Assembly: GCA_964036295.1 (NCBI GenBank)
Contig: OZ038466.1
Coordinates: 11,814,001-11,878,000, forward strand
Source of the DNA: Plumapathes pennacea
Lineage: Eukaryota; Cnidaria; Anthozoa; Antipatharia; Myriopathidae
Length of the DNA: 64,000 bases
Direction: 5' to 3'
Made by a program: the position numbers and the translations under genes. The notes under the pieces are model-generated. The model had not been told where the DNA came from, ran no database searches, and worked only from the letters and a program-made list of their open reading frames with translations. This document shows, piece by piece, positions 34,019-46,200 of this stretch (positions are counted from its first letter, which is position 1; every line of letters starts with the position of its first letter).

Positions 34019-34501
34019 GCACACGAGCAAGTTTTCTATGACAAGTTTTCTGCGGCAAGTTTTTTTTGCTCGTGTACATGAGAAAATGTGGGCAAATTTT
34101 CTGTGACAAATGCATTTGCTGAAAAGCTGGCGTACTAGCCTTTTTTTGACAATGAAAACTTGTCACAGGTGAAATTTGCTCGTGTACACGAAAACTTGTC
34201 AAAGTTTTTCGGAAACTTTAGTTCCCATGTCTTCATTTTGCGAGCGTGTTCGCACGGTCAAGATGGCGGCATCTACAACATTGACAACAAAGTCTTTGAA
34301 TTAGTTGTATAATGCAATTAACCTCTTACTGGAACCTTTGAGATCACGCGAAAAGTTTATGGAACTCCAAGTCAGAAGAAAAAGAAACAACGAAAATTTG
34401 TCAAAAGACTTGTTAAAAGAAAATTGCTCGACCGTATACACGAGCAAATCATTTGTCACAGAAAGCTTGTCATAGAAAACTTGCCCGTGTGCATGTGGCT
34501 T

Positions 34502-35329
34502 AACACTCAGTCTGCCATTTACTTGTTACTTTTTAACCTTTTTAATTTTTATTTGGTTTCTTTCACTGTAAAAAGCACAGAGATCATGATTTTGTGCATT
34601 TTTAAGAACCTATCGTTATTATATTATAATCGCTCAGTCCCATATACTCATTCTGCAGTCTACAATTTACAGACCGAACTGAAGCACATACCTTGTCTTT
34701 GTAGCAGTTGCCATAGAATTGTTTTCAGCGGTCTCGCCATTGTCGAGTAGTTACAGCGGACCCTCTCTGTGTGACTACCTCCCGTAAGCAACCACCTCTC
34801 TTATGTGACCACTTACCAAATGACCGATTGGTCACTCAGTCAAATTTCTATTAGTGAAATCTTTGTAAGCAACGGTTAAGAATTGGATAAATGTCATTTT
34901 TACAAATTATAGTCAGTTTTGAGGGATGTTCGGTCAATACAAATTTTCCGAGCATAAAATTCAGTATTTCTGAAAATCAGCTAGGTCCTGCTTTACTCCT
35001 TACTGAGGCTTATTCAGACACAAAAGTGATTAGAGGGAAATCAGATTTGTGACTAAATGTGCCGACCGTTTGATCGATTCTTACAGAAATTCGCTTTTAA
35101 CCCTTTCACTCCCAAGGGTAATCAACTCTCCCAGACATATAGAATGAAAAAGATGTCAAGCACAAACTCACCTTCATTTCTGTGAGGATCCGTTTTCGCT
35201 GTTATTATAGCATTTATTCCTGGGTCCGTCCTCGTGCGTGCTCAGTGAGTTCATGAGTGACTATTTTCTTTACTTGAGCCAATGCCGGCGGCGTGAAACT
35301 TTCACCCAAGTATGATTGAGGTTTTTTCG
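34502..35329. other. Intergenic DNA with repeat fragments
   Basis: 34,770-34,870 carries a GTAAGCAACCACCTCTCTTA / TGACCACTTACCAAATGACC block of repeat-like character. No ORF of note. Confidence 0.35.
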
Positions 35330-36060
35330 AGTCCCAGGTCATAATCCCCGAGCGAAGCGAGGGTAATAATCACGACGCTAATGCAGCAAAGTCGCCTTAT
35401 CTGGAGATTCCAAGCGGGTCGCCATCTCGAAATTTAATGTTCGTCTGTCAGTCTCGAGGTTATAAATGATTTAGTTAAATGTCTGTTTTTCTTTCAAGAT
35501 CTTAAACCGTAACTGTCTATTCGAGAAATGCTGCAATCTGACACGCGGTTATTGCAACGAGAATCATTCACAAGCCCTTTGAAGTATGATTAGATTTGAA
35601 GCCCGTGTATATAATTTGAAGTAAACCGTTCAAATTATTTTGTTTGATTCTGGGAGAAATCACGCTGTTTTGAGCGGGTTCACATGGAAAACAACTCGAT
35701 TCATTAAATATGCATGCCTCAGAGTCCAGTGCATGCATTCCAGAGTAAAAAAAAGTAAATAATTAAATAAAGAAATAAAGAAATAAAAGAAATCGCACAG
35801 AAAGCCTATTTAATTGTACTGCTTATGAATTCAAAACTTGAAAATCAGTGTTCCTTTTTTCCCGTATCACGGGGCCGACCAACTTCACAATTCAAGTAAT
35901 AAATGTTTGAAAATGTGCTCCGCAGACTGCATGAACTAATTTGGTATGTCCACCATGAGAAATACCTACGGCGTCACGCAATCGATTCTTCTTTCAACGC
36001 GAAAGTATAACACACACCATTTTTTTCTCCTTTCTTTGCGTGCAGCACTTGACTTCGAAG
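35330..36060. repeat. Dispersed element, inverted relative to 18,690-20,110
   Basis: Inverted relative of the 18.7-20.1 kb element, without its inserted basic ORF and with an A-rich simple tract near 35,745-35,790. No coding potential was seen. Confidence 0.5.
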
Positions 36061-36490
36061 AAATGATTGCGTTAAAGCTTCAGTAAAACAAACGCTGCTT
36101 TTGTTGAGCAGTACCAAAGTAATAGTCTAGAAAGTAAGAATAGAAATTATCTTTCATCAACATACAGTTCAAGGTAATCAGGTTGCTCAGTATCAACATT
36201 ACTTTTTAGTCGAGCGAGTTTGGCTGGCGTAGGGTAAAATCTGGGGTAAGTTTTGAAAAGCCCGGTTTTAAATCAGGAGCCATGCGTTAATTAACGTTCT
36301 TTTTCCAAGGAAAACTCTTCTTTTCCTTTGTTTGTGTAATTGGCAGAGTGTATTACAAATATCCCGGAGTAAGAGAATCTCCCAAACAACATGTAGCCGT
36401 ATTAGTCCGACTATTATTATGCCGTAAAGAATGCGCCCTGTCAATCAAACTTCAGAGAAACAGTCTGGGTATTTAGCTCGAGTCTGGTGT
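36061..36490. other. Left flank of segmental copy B, nothing recognised
   Basis: Sequence between the dispersed 35.3-36.1 kb element and the start of the duplicated segment. No coding or repeat structure could be supported. Confidence 0.35.
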
Positions 36491-36744
36491 GAACGGTTTC
36501 CAACGCAACTGGCAACGTGAACAAAACGCGTAACTACCTAGCCTTTTGTTTGTGGGTGACTTGCGAGACAACATTTTTAGATCAGCCTAAATAAAAGAAG
36601 TCGACAAAAGGAGTAATACGAGAAATGTCTGGAGAAGAGAAGGTTCAAAAACCCACAAAAAAAAAAAAAAAAATGAAACCCTCGATATATCGTATTCCAG
36701 TTACATTGGAAGTTAGCAATTTGTGAAGACGTGCGTAAAATCCT

Positions 36745-36984
36745 GGGCCCGGTTGCTCAAAAGCCGATTAAGCTAATCTAGGTTTAACGAAATTCTTTCT
36801 CTCGACCTGACTGCCAATAAACTACAGGATTTTGTTTGAAGATGGATTAAAAAGCTTGTTCCAGCTGAAAACGTATCAAGGAAGTCGTTGTGGACAAAAC
36901 CTTCACATTTTCAGGCGTATAAATGGCAAGAAAGTTCAGACCTAATCTAAAATTAGCTTAATCGTGCTTTGAAAAACCGGGCCC
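36745..36984. mobile_element. MITE-like element with inverted ends (copy B)
   Basis: Segmental-duplication counterpart of the element at 253-492, with the same inverted GGGCCCGG ends and a few substitutions. It was present before the segment duplicated. Confidence 0.55.
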
Positions 36985-37440
36985 CAAAGGGTATCATTTT
37001 CAGCACTTTAGTCTGAATTAAGGTATCAATTTGGGGCCTTTAATCTGAAATAGATCAAAAATCGCATATTGTGGTCTGAAATAGGGTCAAAGATTGCACA
37101 TTTTGGTCTGAAATAGAGTAAGGCTTTTCAGTCCCGGGCTGCACACTTCCACTCAAAATTTGAAGGAGTACCCCTTTTGTGATAGTGATTCTCCCAACCA
37201 TTTATAAAAAAAACGTCTGAGTGAAAAAAGAAAAATTGCTGATTCCATCAGATGATCTGAGCCAGTTAAACCACATTCTCTGTACAGTATGATATATATC
37301 TCTAGTGAGATAATTTAATGAAAAAATTGGATTGAATTGCTAAGGAGTTAAGGGTTAAAAAGGAAAGAAACAAACTTCTGATAGGAGCTTTATATCTTTC
37401 CTAGATTTTTACGTAAAGAATCCAGAAAAATTATATACAT

Positions 37441-39388
37441 TATCGGCCAAATGCTCGATGTCAGCCTGCTAAATAACCACCTTTTATTACTATCTGTACA
37501 TTCAAATCTTCGGCAAAGACTGAAGTTTTCACTTAACCTACTACACCAGTACAAACTATACCTAAAAATTATCGCGTTAGGGTTAGGGTTAGTTTCATCC
37601 AATCATGAGAAAACAGAAATTTTAGTACTTGGCTCTGACCATGCATCGAAACGAGAGAGGACCCATCGAGAGGACTTTTCTGACATGTCCAACCTCAGTG
37701 AGGTTATTAAGATTCTAGGCATTTATTTTGGTTATGACGAAAACCAAAAGGATGATTTAAATTTTCGACAAAATCTAAAATCAATTAAAAAGATATTAAT
37801 CAATTTGTGGAAATGGAGAGGTCTCTCCCTCTTGGGGAGAATACAAATAGTTAAAACCTTTGTCATCCCCAAGCTTATGTTTCGAGCATCGGTTACTTCA
37901 ATTCCTAATGAACTAATTAAAGAGGCCAATTCAATCTGCTACAATTTTATCTGGAATGGTAAAGATAAAGTAAAACGAAACGCTCTTGTCTCTGATATTT
38001 AGAAAGGTTGCTTAAATATGCTTGATATCGACTCTATGATTCGAACAAAACGAGTAATGTGCTTAAACAAATTTCTGGAAGACTACCCGAGTTCATGGAA
38101 GACAATTTTAAAACAGAGGCTTCTTCCAGTTGGTGGTAGTTTTGTGTTGTACTGCAATTTTGACACCTCTAAATTAAATGTGAATCTACCAATTTATTTT
38201 AAGCAAAGTTTTGAAGCATGGTCAGAGCTAAATGTACGAGAGCCAAGCTCATTTCAACAGATAGTTAATGAGATTATTTGGAACAACAGGTTTTGTTGTA
38301 TCGAAAAAAAGTCTATATATCGGAGAGACATTGCAAATATGGGTTTTCTAAAAGTTGGAGATTTATTTTTGGCTATTTCTTTTACACTTAAATCAATGCA
38401 TTCGTTCTTAAGCCCTGAACAAACATCTTGATTGTGAGGATTGTAAACTCGATTTCAACAAAATTGGGTTCAGTTATTAGAAACTCCACTATATGGCATT
38501 AGAAATTGAACCGATCCCTAATGTTCCACCTATTAGGATAGAGGATAAATCGGTACCAATTCTTGATGTTTCTTCCAAACAAATATACCAGCTCTTCTTG
38601 AAGAAAAAACATATTCCGCCCACTGCCAAACAGAAATTAATGACCAAGTAACCAAACATATCCATAGACTGGAATAAAGTGTATTTATTAGCCTTTCAAA
38701 CAACCCTAAAATCTAAAATAAGAGAATTCCAGTATAAAATTCTAAATCGTATTGTGTTTACAAACGAAAAATTATTCCGTCTTGGCATAGTAGAATCACC
38801 AAAATGTGCTTTCTGTCAAGGTGAAGCCGAATCCATCGAGCATTTACTCTTCTCCTGTACAATATCCAGTGAGTTTTGGAAACACGTCCTGTCAGATTAC
38901 GAGACAATAATATCTATGTGGGAACTTTGACCGAAAAAGACCTGATTTTGGAAAATTTGATGTGAAAGAGGATGTTATCTTGATCAATCATATTTTGTTG
39001 TTAGGAAAATATTATATTTACTCTAGGAAATGCCAGCATAGTAAGCCTTCTCTTAGAGGTTTTATCGCCAGGATAGAACGTATATTTAATATTGAGCTCT
39101 ATATCGCCAGGAAAAAAGACAAGCTACCTCTTCATTATAAGAAATGGGAAAAGTTAAATCACATTTTTGTTTCAGATCAAATTGACAATTAGTGACTAGT
39201 CGGTTGTTATGAGCTTAGGTTAGTATATATTAAGTCAGCTCCATAATATTATTTTCTAAATTAGCCCTTAGTGTGTTTTGTGAATATGCGTGTGATCGAT
39301 CTTGTTTTATTTTTTCCTATGTGTATGTATGCATGTGAAACAATGAAAAGTGTAAAAAGAAATAAAAACTTGAAGTGACAAAAAAAAA
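37441..39388 (+). mobile_element. LINE 3' fragment with poly(A) tail, L1/Tx1-type (copy B)
   Basis: Paralogue of 961-2,916. Reading pieces are 37,451-38,002, 38,018-38,431, 38,679-38,930 and 38,962-39,192. It has decayed independently: a TAG stop interrupts the frame just after the VSDI segment, where copy A reads GAG, and several single-base indels differ between copies. The poly(A) tail is at 39,380-39,388. Insertion therefore predates the duplication and both copies are inactive. Confidence 0.8.
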
Positions 39389-40249
39389 CCTAACAATTAT
39401 TGCTTTCTAAATTAGAACGGCTTCAAGCAGTCATCACCAAGAGTGTTATTCTATATTTTACTGAATCACACTTTGTCTCAGAAATTATTTTGGCTCAACT
39501 GTATTATTCCCTTATTTATCCTTTTCTCATCTATGGACTTATTATTTGGGCCAACACATACGAGACTGCCCTGAAACCTATAATTTTACTCCAGAAGAAA
39601 GCTTTAAGGATTATTAATTTCTCTAAATATAATGACCATACCTCACCTCTCTTTAAGGACTTGAATATCCTGAAATTTACTGATATTATATATTATCTTA
39701 AGTGTATATTTCTCTTCAAATTTCATTCAAACAAGCTCCCAGCAGCCTAGTAACTTTATTACAGCTATATCTTCTAGGCACAAGTATAAAACCAGACTGG
39801 CCTCTAAGAATTCATGTTGTGTTCCTTCCAGTAAAACCAACTATGGAAAATACAACATTCGCTTTAAGGGTGCTTTCCTATGGAATGACATTAATGAACC
39901 CCTAAAACTTGATAGTTTCCACAAATTTAAATCTGATATCAAGAATGATATAATTGCTTCATACTAAATTATCAATAGCTTTTCCTCCTGTTTTCTTTAT
40001 TAGTTTTTGCTTCATTTTTATTTTTGCTTTATTTCTGTTGTTTTTTATGCTGCTTTTATGCTTGTGTCTGTATTTATGGTATTATATAATATAATACAAC
40101 TAAATTATATTGAGCTACCTAGCTAGATTAGCTCTTAATAGTTATTCTAGGTACCTAATACCCGATCACTGTATTAATACCTATTATCTTCTCCTATGTC
40201 CTTGTGTGGTATTAATGAATAAACTTCACTTGACTTGACTTGACTTGAA
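39389..40249 (+). mobile_element. CR1/Jockey-clade LINE 3' fragment ending in (TTGAC)n (copy B)
   Basis: Paralogue of 2,917-3,778, with the reading piece at 39,400-39,750. It carries the same TTGAC terminal repeat and the same abutment to the TPR-CHAT stop codon at 40,250, so this insertion also predates the duplication. Confidence 0.75.
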
Positions 40250-43200
40250 TTATTTTGACTTATCAAAAATAGTCACATCTTCCCCTATGAGGGTAAACGG
40301 AGCCCAGAAACGGGGATGGCGGAACATCTCATCTTTTCTCACGGCGTTCGCGGCTATATTAAGGGATTCATTTGCACTTTTACCGTAGGACAAGTTATTG
40401 TAGAAGTGAAGCATAAACAACAAAGTGGCCTTATCGTCAACTTCCCATAGTGTTACAAGAACTGCGCGAGCTCCTGCTCCGAGGAATGCACGAGCGATGC
40501 CAATTACGCCTTCCGTTCTGACTTCACCACGGCCGCTGTGGCAACAGCTGAGTACAACTAGCTTAGCCTTTATGCGTTTACTTTCCAGATCAGAAATTTT
40601 CAGCATGACATCATCAACATTGTTTATATCCTTTCCAGAAGAAGGAGCAAACAAGATTTCTCCCCTTTTTGCATGTCCGTGAGATGCAATGTGAATCAAG
40701 TTGGCACGTTCAACTCTTCGAAGGAATCTCTTTTTGGTCGCTTCTTTCCCCACGAGCGGCTTAACGCTGAGCACCTTTGATACAACCATTTCAACTTCTT
40801 TCAATGCAAAGGGTAGTCTTGGAGCAGTAATTATCTTGTCATCCATTTTTACTCTGCCGATATCGGGGTCTCCAATCACCAAGGGTCTTTCTCGTCCTGC
40901 TGGTTGTTCAGGGCGCTCTCTGATCATCTTTGCGGTCGCTAGTGAAGGAATGAATCTAACTTGTAAGGATTCCGCCGCATAGAGTCCGTTTTCATCCAAG
41001 AGGGCAGAAAATGGAACAAGAGCGAGTGGACCTTCCGGGACGATGACTGCTTGCGAACCCACTACATACTGTCGCGAAGTCCCCAGAAGAACTTGATACA
41101 AGACTTTTAGCAGATGGTTCAACTCTGACTCGTTTGACTTTTCAGGATTGCCAGAATTGTCCGTTTGACCTCTAGGTACTGAGATTGTCAACCTGGCTAC
41201 TTTCTTGTCTTTTAGCTGAGACACCACTGGATTTGAAAAAGCAAAATCTACATGCATTCCTGCAGAATCTACAACGGATACTGGCTTCTTCCTGGTGAAT
41301 TTCAATGCTTCTTCTGAGTAAAGAAATGATAGTGAACGATCTTCGTATATGTCAACCATTCTACCTGGCGCTTTCATCAACTCCGTGACTTTGTTAACCA
41401 GGACCTTAACAAACCTCTCACACATAGTAAAGTCCTTCATGGATTGCTCTTTGGAATGTACCACTTCAATCAAATCATGTTCCCAGAACAGTATGTCTGA
41501 ATTTTGTTGTATCATCCAGCTGCTAATAGCAGAACCTAACGAGAGAAAAATGACTGTGCTTCCCAGAATCTTGACCACTTTACGGATTTCATGGACGGAA
41601 AGAATGGCTTTAGAAATACATCTATAGTTCCGGAGATTGCCTGTATAAATAAGTTCATTTAACGCTCGTGAACGTCCTCTTTCGGCACAAATAAGAGCTT
41701 CATCTCTTTTCTTTCGTGCTAAAAGAATTTCAATCAATGCCTTACAGTTTTGGTTAAAAACGTCCATTATAGAAACTTTATATTCATCCTTCACTGGAAC
41801 ATTCTGAAACAACTCATCGAAACATTCGGTAAATTTCTTTAAACTTGTTTCTCCCTTGTCGTACTGGCCAAGAGAGTCAAAGCAACGTCCAAGGTTCCCA
41901 TAAGCTGTTCCTTCTCCATTCTTGTCCCCAATCTCTTTTGCGATAGTCAGACGCATTTCCTGATATTTAATAGCCTTGTCGTACTGGCCAAGAGATTGAA
42001 AGCAACATCCAAGGTTGCCATAAGCTGCTGCTTCTCCATTCTTGTTCCCAATCTCTTTTGCGATAGTCAGAAGCATTTCCTGATATTTAATAGCCTTGTC
42101 GTACTGGCCAAGAGAGTTAAAGCAACATCCAAGGTTGCCATAAGCTGTTCCTTCTCCATTCTTGTCCCCAATCTCTTTTGCGATAGTCAGGCAGATTTCG
42201 TAATATTTAAAAGCCTTGTCGTACTGGCCAAGAGAGTAAAAGCAACATCCAAGGTTGCCATAAGCTCTTCCTTCTCCATTCTTGTTCCCAATTTCTTTAG
42301 CGATAGTCAGAAGCATTTCGTGATATTTACTAGCCTTCTCGTACTGGCCAAGAGAGTCAAAGCAACATCCAAGGTTGCCATAAGCTGTTCCTTCTCCATT
42401 CTTGTCCCCAATCTCTTTTGCGATAGTCAGGCGCATTTCCTGATATTTAAAGGCCTTGTCATACTGGCCAAGAGATCGAAAGCAACATCCAAGGCTGCCA
42501 TAAGCTGTTCCTTCTCCATTCTTGTCCCCAATCTCTTTTGCGATAGTCAGAAGCATTTCGTGATATTTAATAGCTTTGTCGTACTGGCCAAGAGAGTCAA
42601 AGCAACATCCAAGGCTGCCATAAGCTCTTCCTTCTCCATTCTTGTCCCCAATCTCTTTTGCGATAGTCAGGCGCATTTCGTGATATTTAATAGCCTTGTC
42701 GTACTGGCCAAGAGAGTCAAAGCAACATCCAAGGCTGCCATAAGCTGTTCCTTCTCCATTCTTGTCCCCAATCTCTTTTGCGATAGTCAGAAGCATTTCG
42801 TGATATTTAATAGCCTTTTCGTACTGGCCAAGAGAGTCAAAGCAACATCCAAGGCTGCCATAAGCTCTTCCTTCTCCATTCTTGTCCCCAATCTCTTTTG
42901 CGATAGTCAGAAACATTTCGTGACATTTAATAGCCTTGTCGTACTGGCCAAGAGAGTCAAAGCAACATCCAAGGTTGCCATAAGCTCTTCCTTCTCCATT
43001 CTTGTCCCCAATCTCTTTTGCGATAGTCAGAAACATTTCGTGATATTTAATAGCCTTGTCGTACTGGCCAAGAGAGCTAAAGCAACATCCAAGGTTGCCA
43101 TTAGCTCTTCCTTCTCCATTCTTGTCCCCAATCTCTTTTGCGATAGTCAGAAGCATTTCGTGATATTTAATAGCCTTGTTGTACTGGCCAAGAGAGTGAA

Positions 43201-46200
43201 AGCAACATCCAAGGTTGCCATAAGCTCTTCCTTCTCCATTCTTGTCCCCAATCTCTTTTGCGATAGTCAGAAGCATTTCGTGATATTTAATAGCCTTGTC
43301 GTACTGGCCAAGAGAGTCAAAGCAGCATGCAAGGTTGCCATAAGCTCTTCCTTCTCCATTCTTGTCCCCAATCTCTTTTGCGATAGTCAGGCTCATTTCG
43401 TGATATTTAATAGCCTTATCGTACTGGCCAAGAGATCGAAAGCAACATCCAAGGCTGCCATAAGCTGTTCCTTCTCCATTCTTGTCCCCAATCTCTTTTG
43501 CGATAGTCAGAAGCATTTCGTGATATTTAATAGCCTTGTCGTACTGGCCAAGAGAGTCAAAGCAACATCCAAGGCTGCCATAAGCTCTTCCTTCTCCATT
43601 CTTGTCCCCAATCTCTTTTGCGATAGTCAGAAACATTTCGTGACATTTAATAGCCTTGTCGTACTGGCCAAGAGAGTCAAAGCAACATCCAAGGTTGCCA
43701 TAAGCTGTTCCTTCTCCATTCTTGTCCCCAATCTCTTTTGCGATAGTCAGAAACATTTCGTGATATTTAATAGCCTTGTCGTACTGGCCAAGAGATTGAA
43801 AGCAACATCCAAGGTTGCCATAACCTATTCCTTCTCCATTCTTGTCCCCAATCTCTTTTGCGATAGTCAGACGCATTTCGTGATATTTAATAGCCTTGTC
43901 GTACTGGCTAAGAGATTGAAAGCAACATCCAAGGTTGCCATAAGCTCTTCCTTCTCCATCCTTGTCCCCAATCTCTTTTGCGATAGTCAGAAGCATTTCG
44001 TGATATTTAATAGCCTTGTTGTACTGGCCAAGAAAGTCAAAGCAACATCCAAGGTTGCCATAAGCTGTTCCTTCTCCATTCTTGTCCCCAATCTCCTTTG
44101 CGATAGTCAGGCGCATTTCGTGATATTTAATAGCCTTGTCGTACTGCCCAAGAGAGTCAAAGCAACATCCAAGGCTGCCATAAGCTGTTCCTTCTCCATT
44201 CTTGTCCCCAATCTCTTTTGCGATAGTCAGAAACATTTCGTGATATTTAATAGCCTTGTCGTACTGGCCAAGAGAGTCAAAGCAACATCCAAGGTTGCCA
44301 TAAGCTCTTCCTTCTCCATTCTTGTCCCCAATCTCTTTTGCGATAGTCAGAAACATTTCGTGATATTTAATAGCCTTGTCGTACTGGCTAAGAGAGTTAA
44401 AGCAACATCCAAGGTTGCCATAAGCTGTTCCTTCTCCATTCTTGTCCCCAATCTCTTTTGCAATAGTCAGGCGCATTTCGTGATATTTAATAGCCTTCTC
44501 GTACTGGCCAAGATATTGAAAGCAACATCCAAGGTTGCCATAAGCTCTTCCTTCTCCATTCTTGTCCCCAATTTCTTTTGCGATAGTCAGGCTCATTTCG
44601 TGATATTTAATAGCCTTGTCGTACTGGCCAAGAGAGTCAAAGCAACATCCAAGGTTGCCATAAGCTGTTCCTTCTCCATTCTTGTCCCCATTCTCTTTTG
44701 CGATAGTCAGAAACATTTCGTGATATTTAATAGCCTTGTCGTACTGGCCAAGAGAGTCAAAGCAACATCCAAGGTTGCCATAAGCTGTTCCTTCTCCATT
44801 CTTGTCCCCAATCTCTTTTGCGATAGTCAGGCGCATTTCCTGATATTTAATAGCCTTGTTGTACTGGCCAAGAGATTGAAAGCAACATCCAAGGTTGCCA
44901 TAAGTTGCTGCTTCTCCATTCTTGTTCCCAATCTCTTTTGCGATAGTCAGAAACATTTCGTGATATTTAATAGCCTTGTCGTACTGGCCAAGAGAGAGAA
45001 AGCAACATCCAAGGTTGCCATAAGCTGTTCCTTCTCCATTCTTGTCCACAATCTCTTTTGCGATAGTCAGACGCATTTCCTGATATTTAATAGCCTTCTC
45101 GTACTGGCCAAGAGAGTGAAAGCAACATCCAAGGTTGCCATAAGCTGTTCCTTCTCCATTCTTGTCCCCAATCTCTTTTGCGATAGTCAGACGCATTTCG
45201 TGATATTTAATAGCCTTGTCGTACTGGCCAAGAGAGTAAAAGCAACATCCAAGGTTGCCATAAGCTGTTCCTTCTCCATTCTTGTCCCCAATCTCTTTTG
45301 CGATAGTCAGACGCATTTCGTGATATTTAATAGCCTTGTCGTACTGGCCAAGAGAGTCAAAGCAACATCCAAGGTTGTCATAAGCTGTTCCTTCTCCATT
45401 ATTGTCCCCAATCTCTTTTGCGATAGTCAGAAACATTTCGTGATATTTAATAGCCTTTTCGTACTGGCCAAGAGATTGAAAGCAACATCCAAGGCTGTCA
45501 TAAGCTGTTCCTTCTCCATTCTTGTCCCCAATCTCTTTTGCGATAGTCAGAAGCATTTCGTGATATTTAATAGCCTTGTCGTACTGGCCAAGAGATTGAA
45601 AGCAACATCCAAGGTTGCCATAAGCTGTTCCTTCTCCATTCTTGTCCCCAATTTTTTTTGCGATAGTCAGACGCATTTCGTGATATTTAATAGCCTTGTC
45701 GTACTGGCTAAGAGATTGAAAGCAACATCCAAGGTTGCCATAAGCTCTTCCTTCTCCATCCTTGTCCCCAATCTCTTTTGCGATAGTCAGAAGCATTTCG
45801 TGATATTTAATAGCCTTGTTGTACTGGCCAAGAAAGTCAAAGCAACATCCAAGGTTGCCATAAGCTGTTCCTTCTCCATTCTTGTCCCCAATCTCCTTTG
45901 CGATAGTCAGGCGCATTTCGTGATATTTAATAGCCTTGTCGTACTGCCCAAGAGAGTCAAAGCAACATCCAAGGCTGCCATAAGCTGTTCCTTCTCCATT
46001 CTTGTCCCCAATCTCTTTTGCGATAGTCAGAAACATTTCGTGATATTTAATAGCCTTGTCGTACTGGCCAAGAGAGTCAAAGCAACATCCAAGGTTGCCA
46101 TAAGCTCTTCCTTCTCCATTCTTGTCCCCAATCTCTTTTGCGATAGTCAGAAACATTTCGTGATATTTAATAGCCTTGTCGTACTGGCTAAGAGAGTTAA

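Larger units (their letters stand above)
32796..34501. mobile_element. Outer MITE-like element, interrupted by the RecQ-carrying transposon
   Basis: The left end (AAGCCCCATGCACACGAGC, continuing after the insertion as AAGTTTTCTATGACAAG) is the inverted match of the right end (CTTGTCATAGAAAACTTG, then GTGTGCATGTGGCTT). Without the 1,204-bp insertion and its 10-bp duplication the element is about 490 bp. Internal copies of the ACAAGTTTTCT and GCTCGTGTACA motifs recur. Confidence 0.75.
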
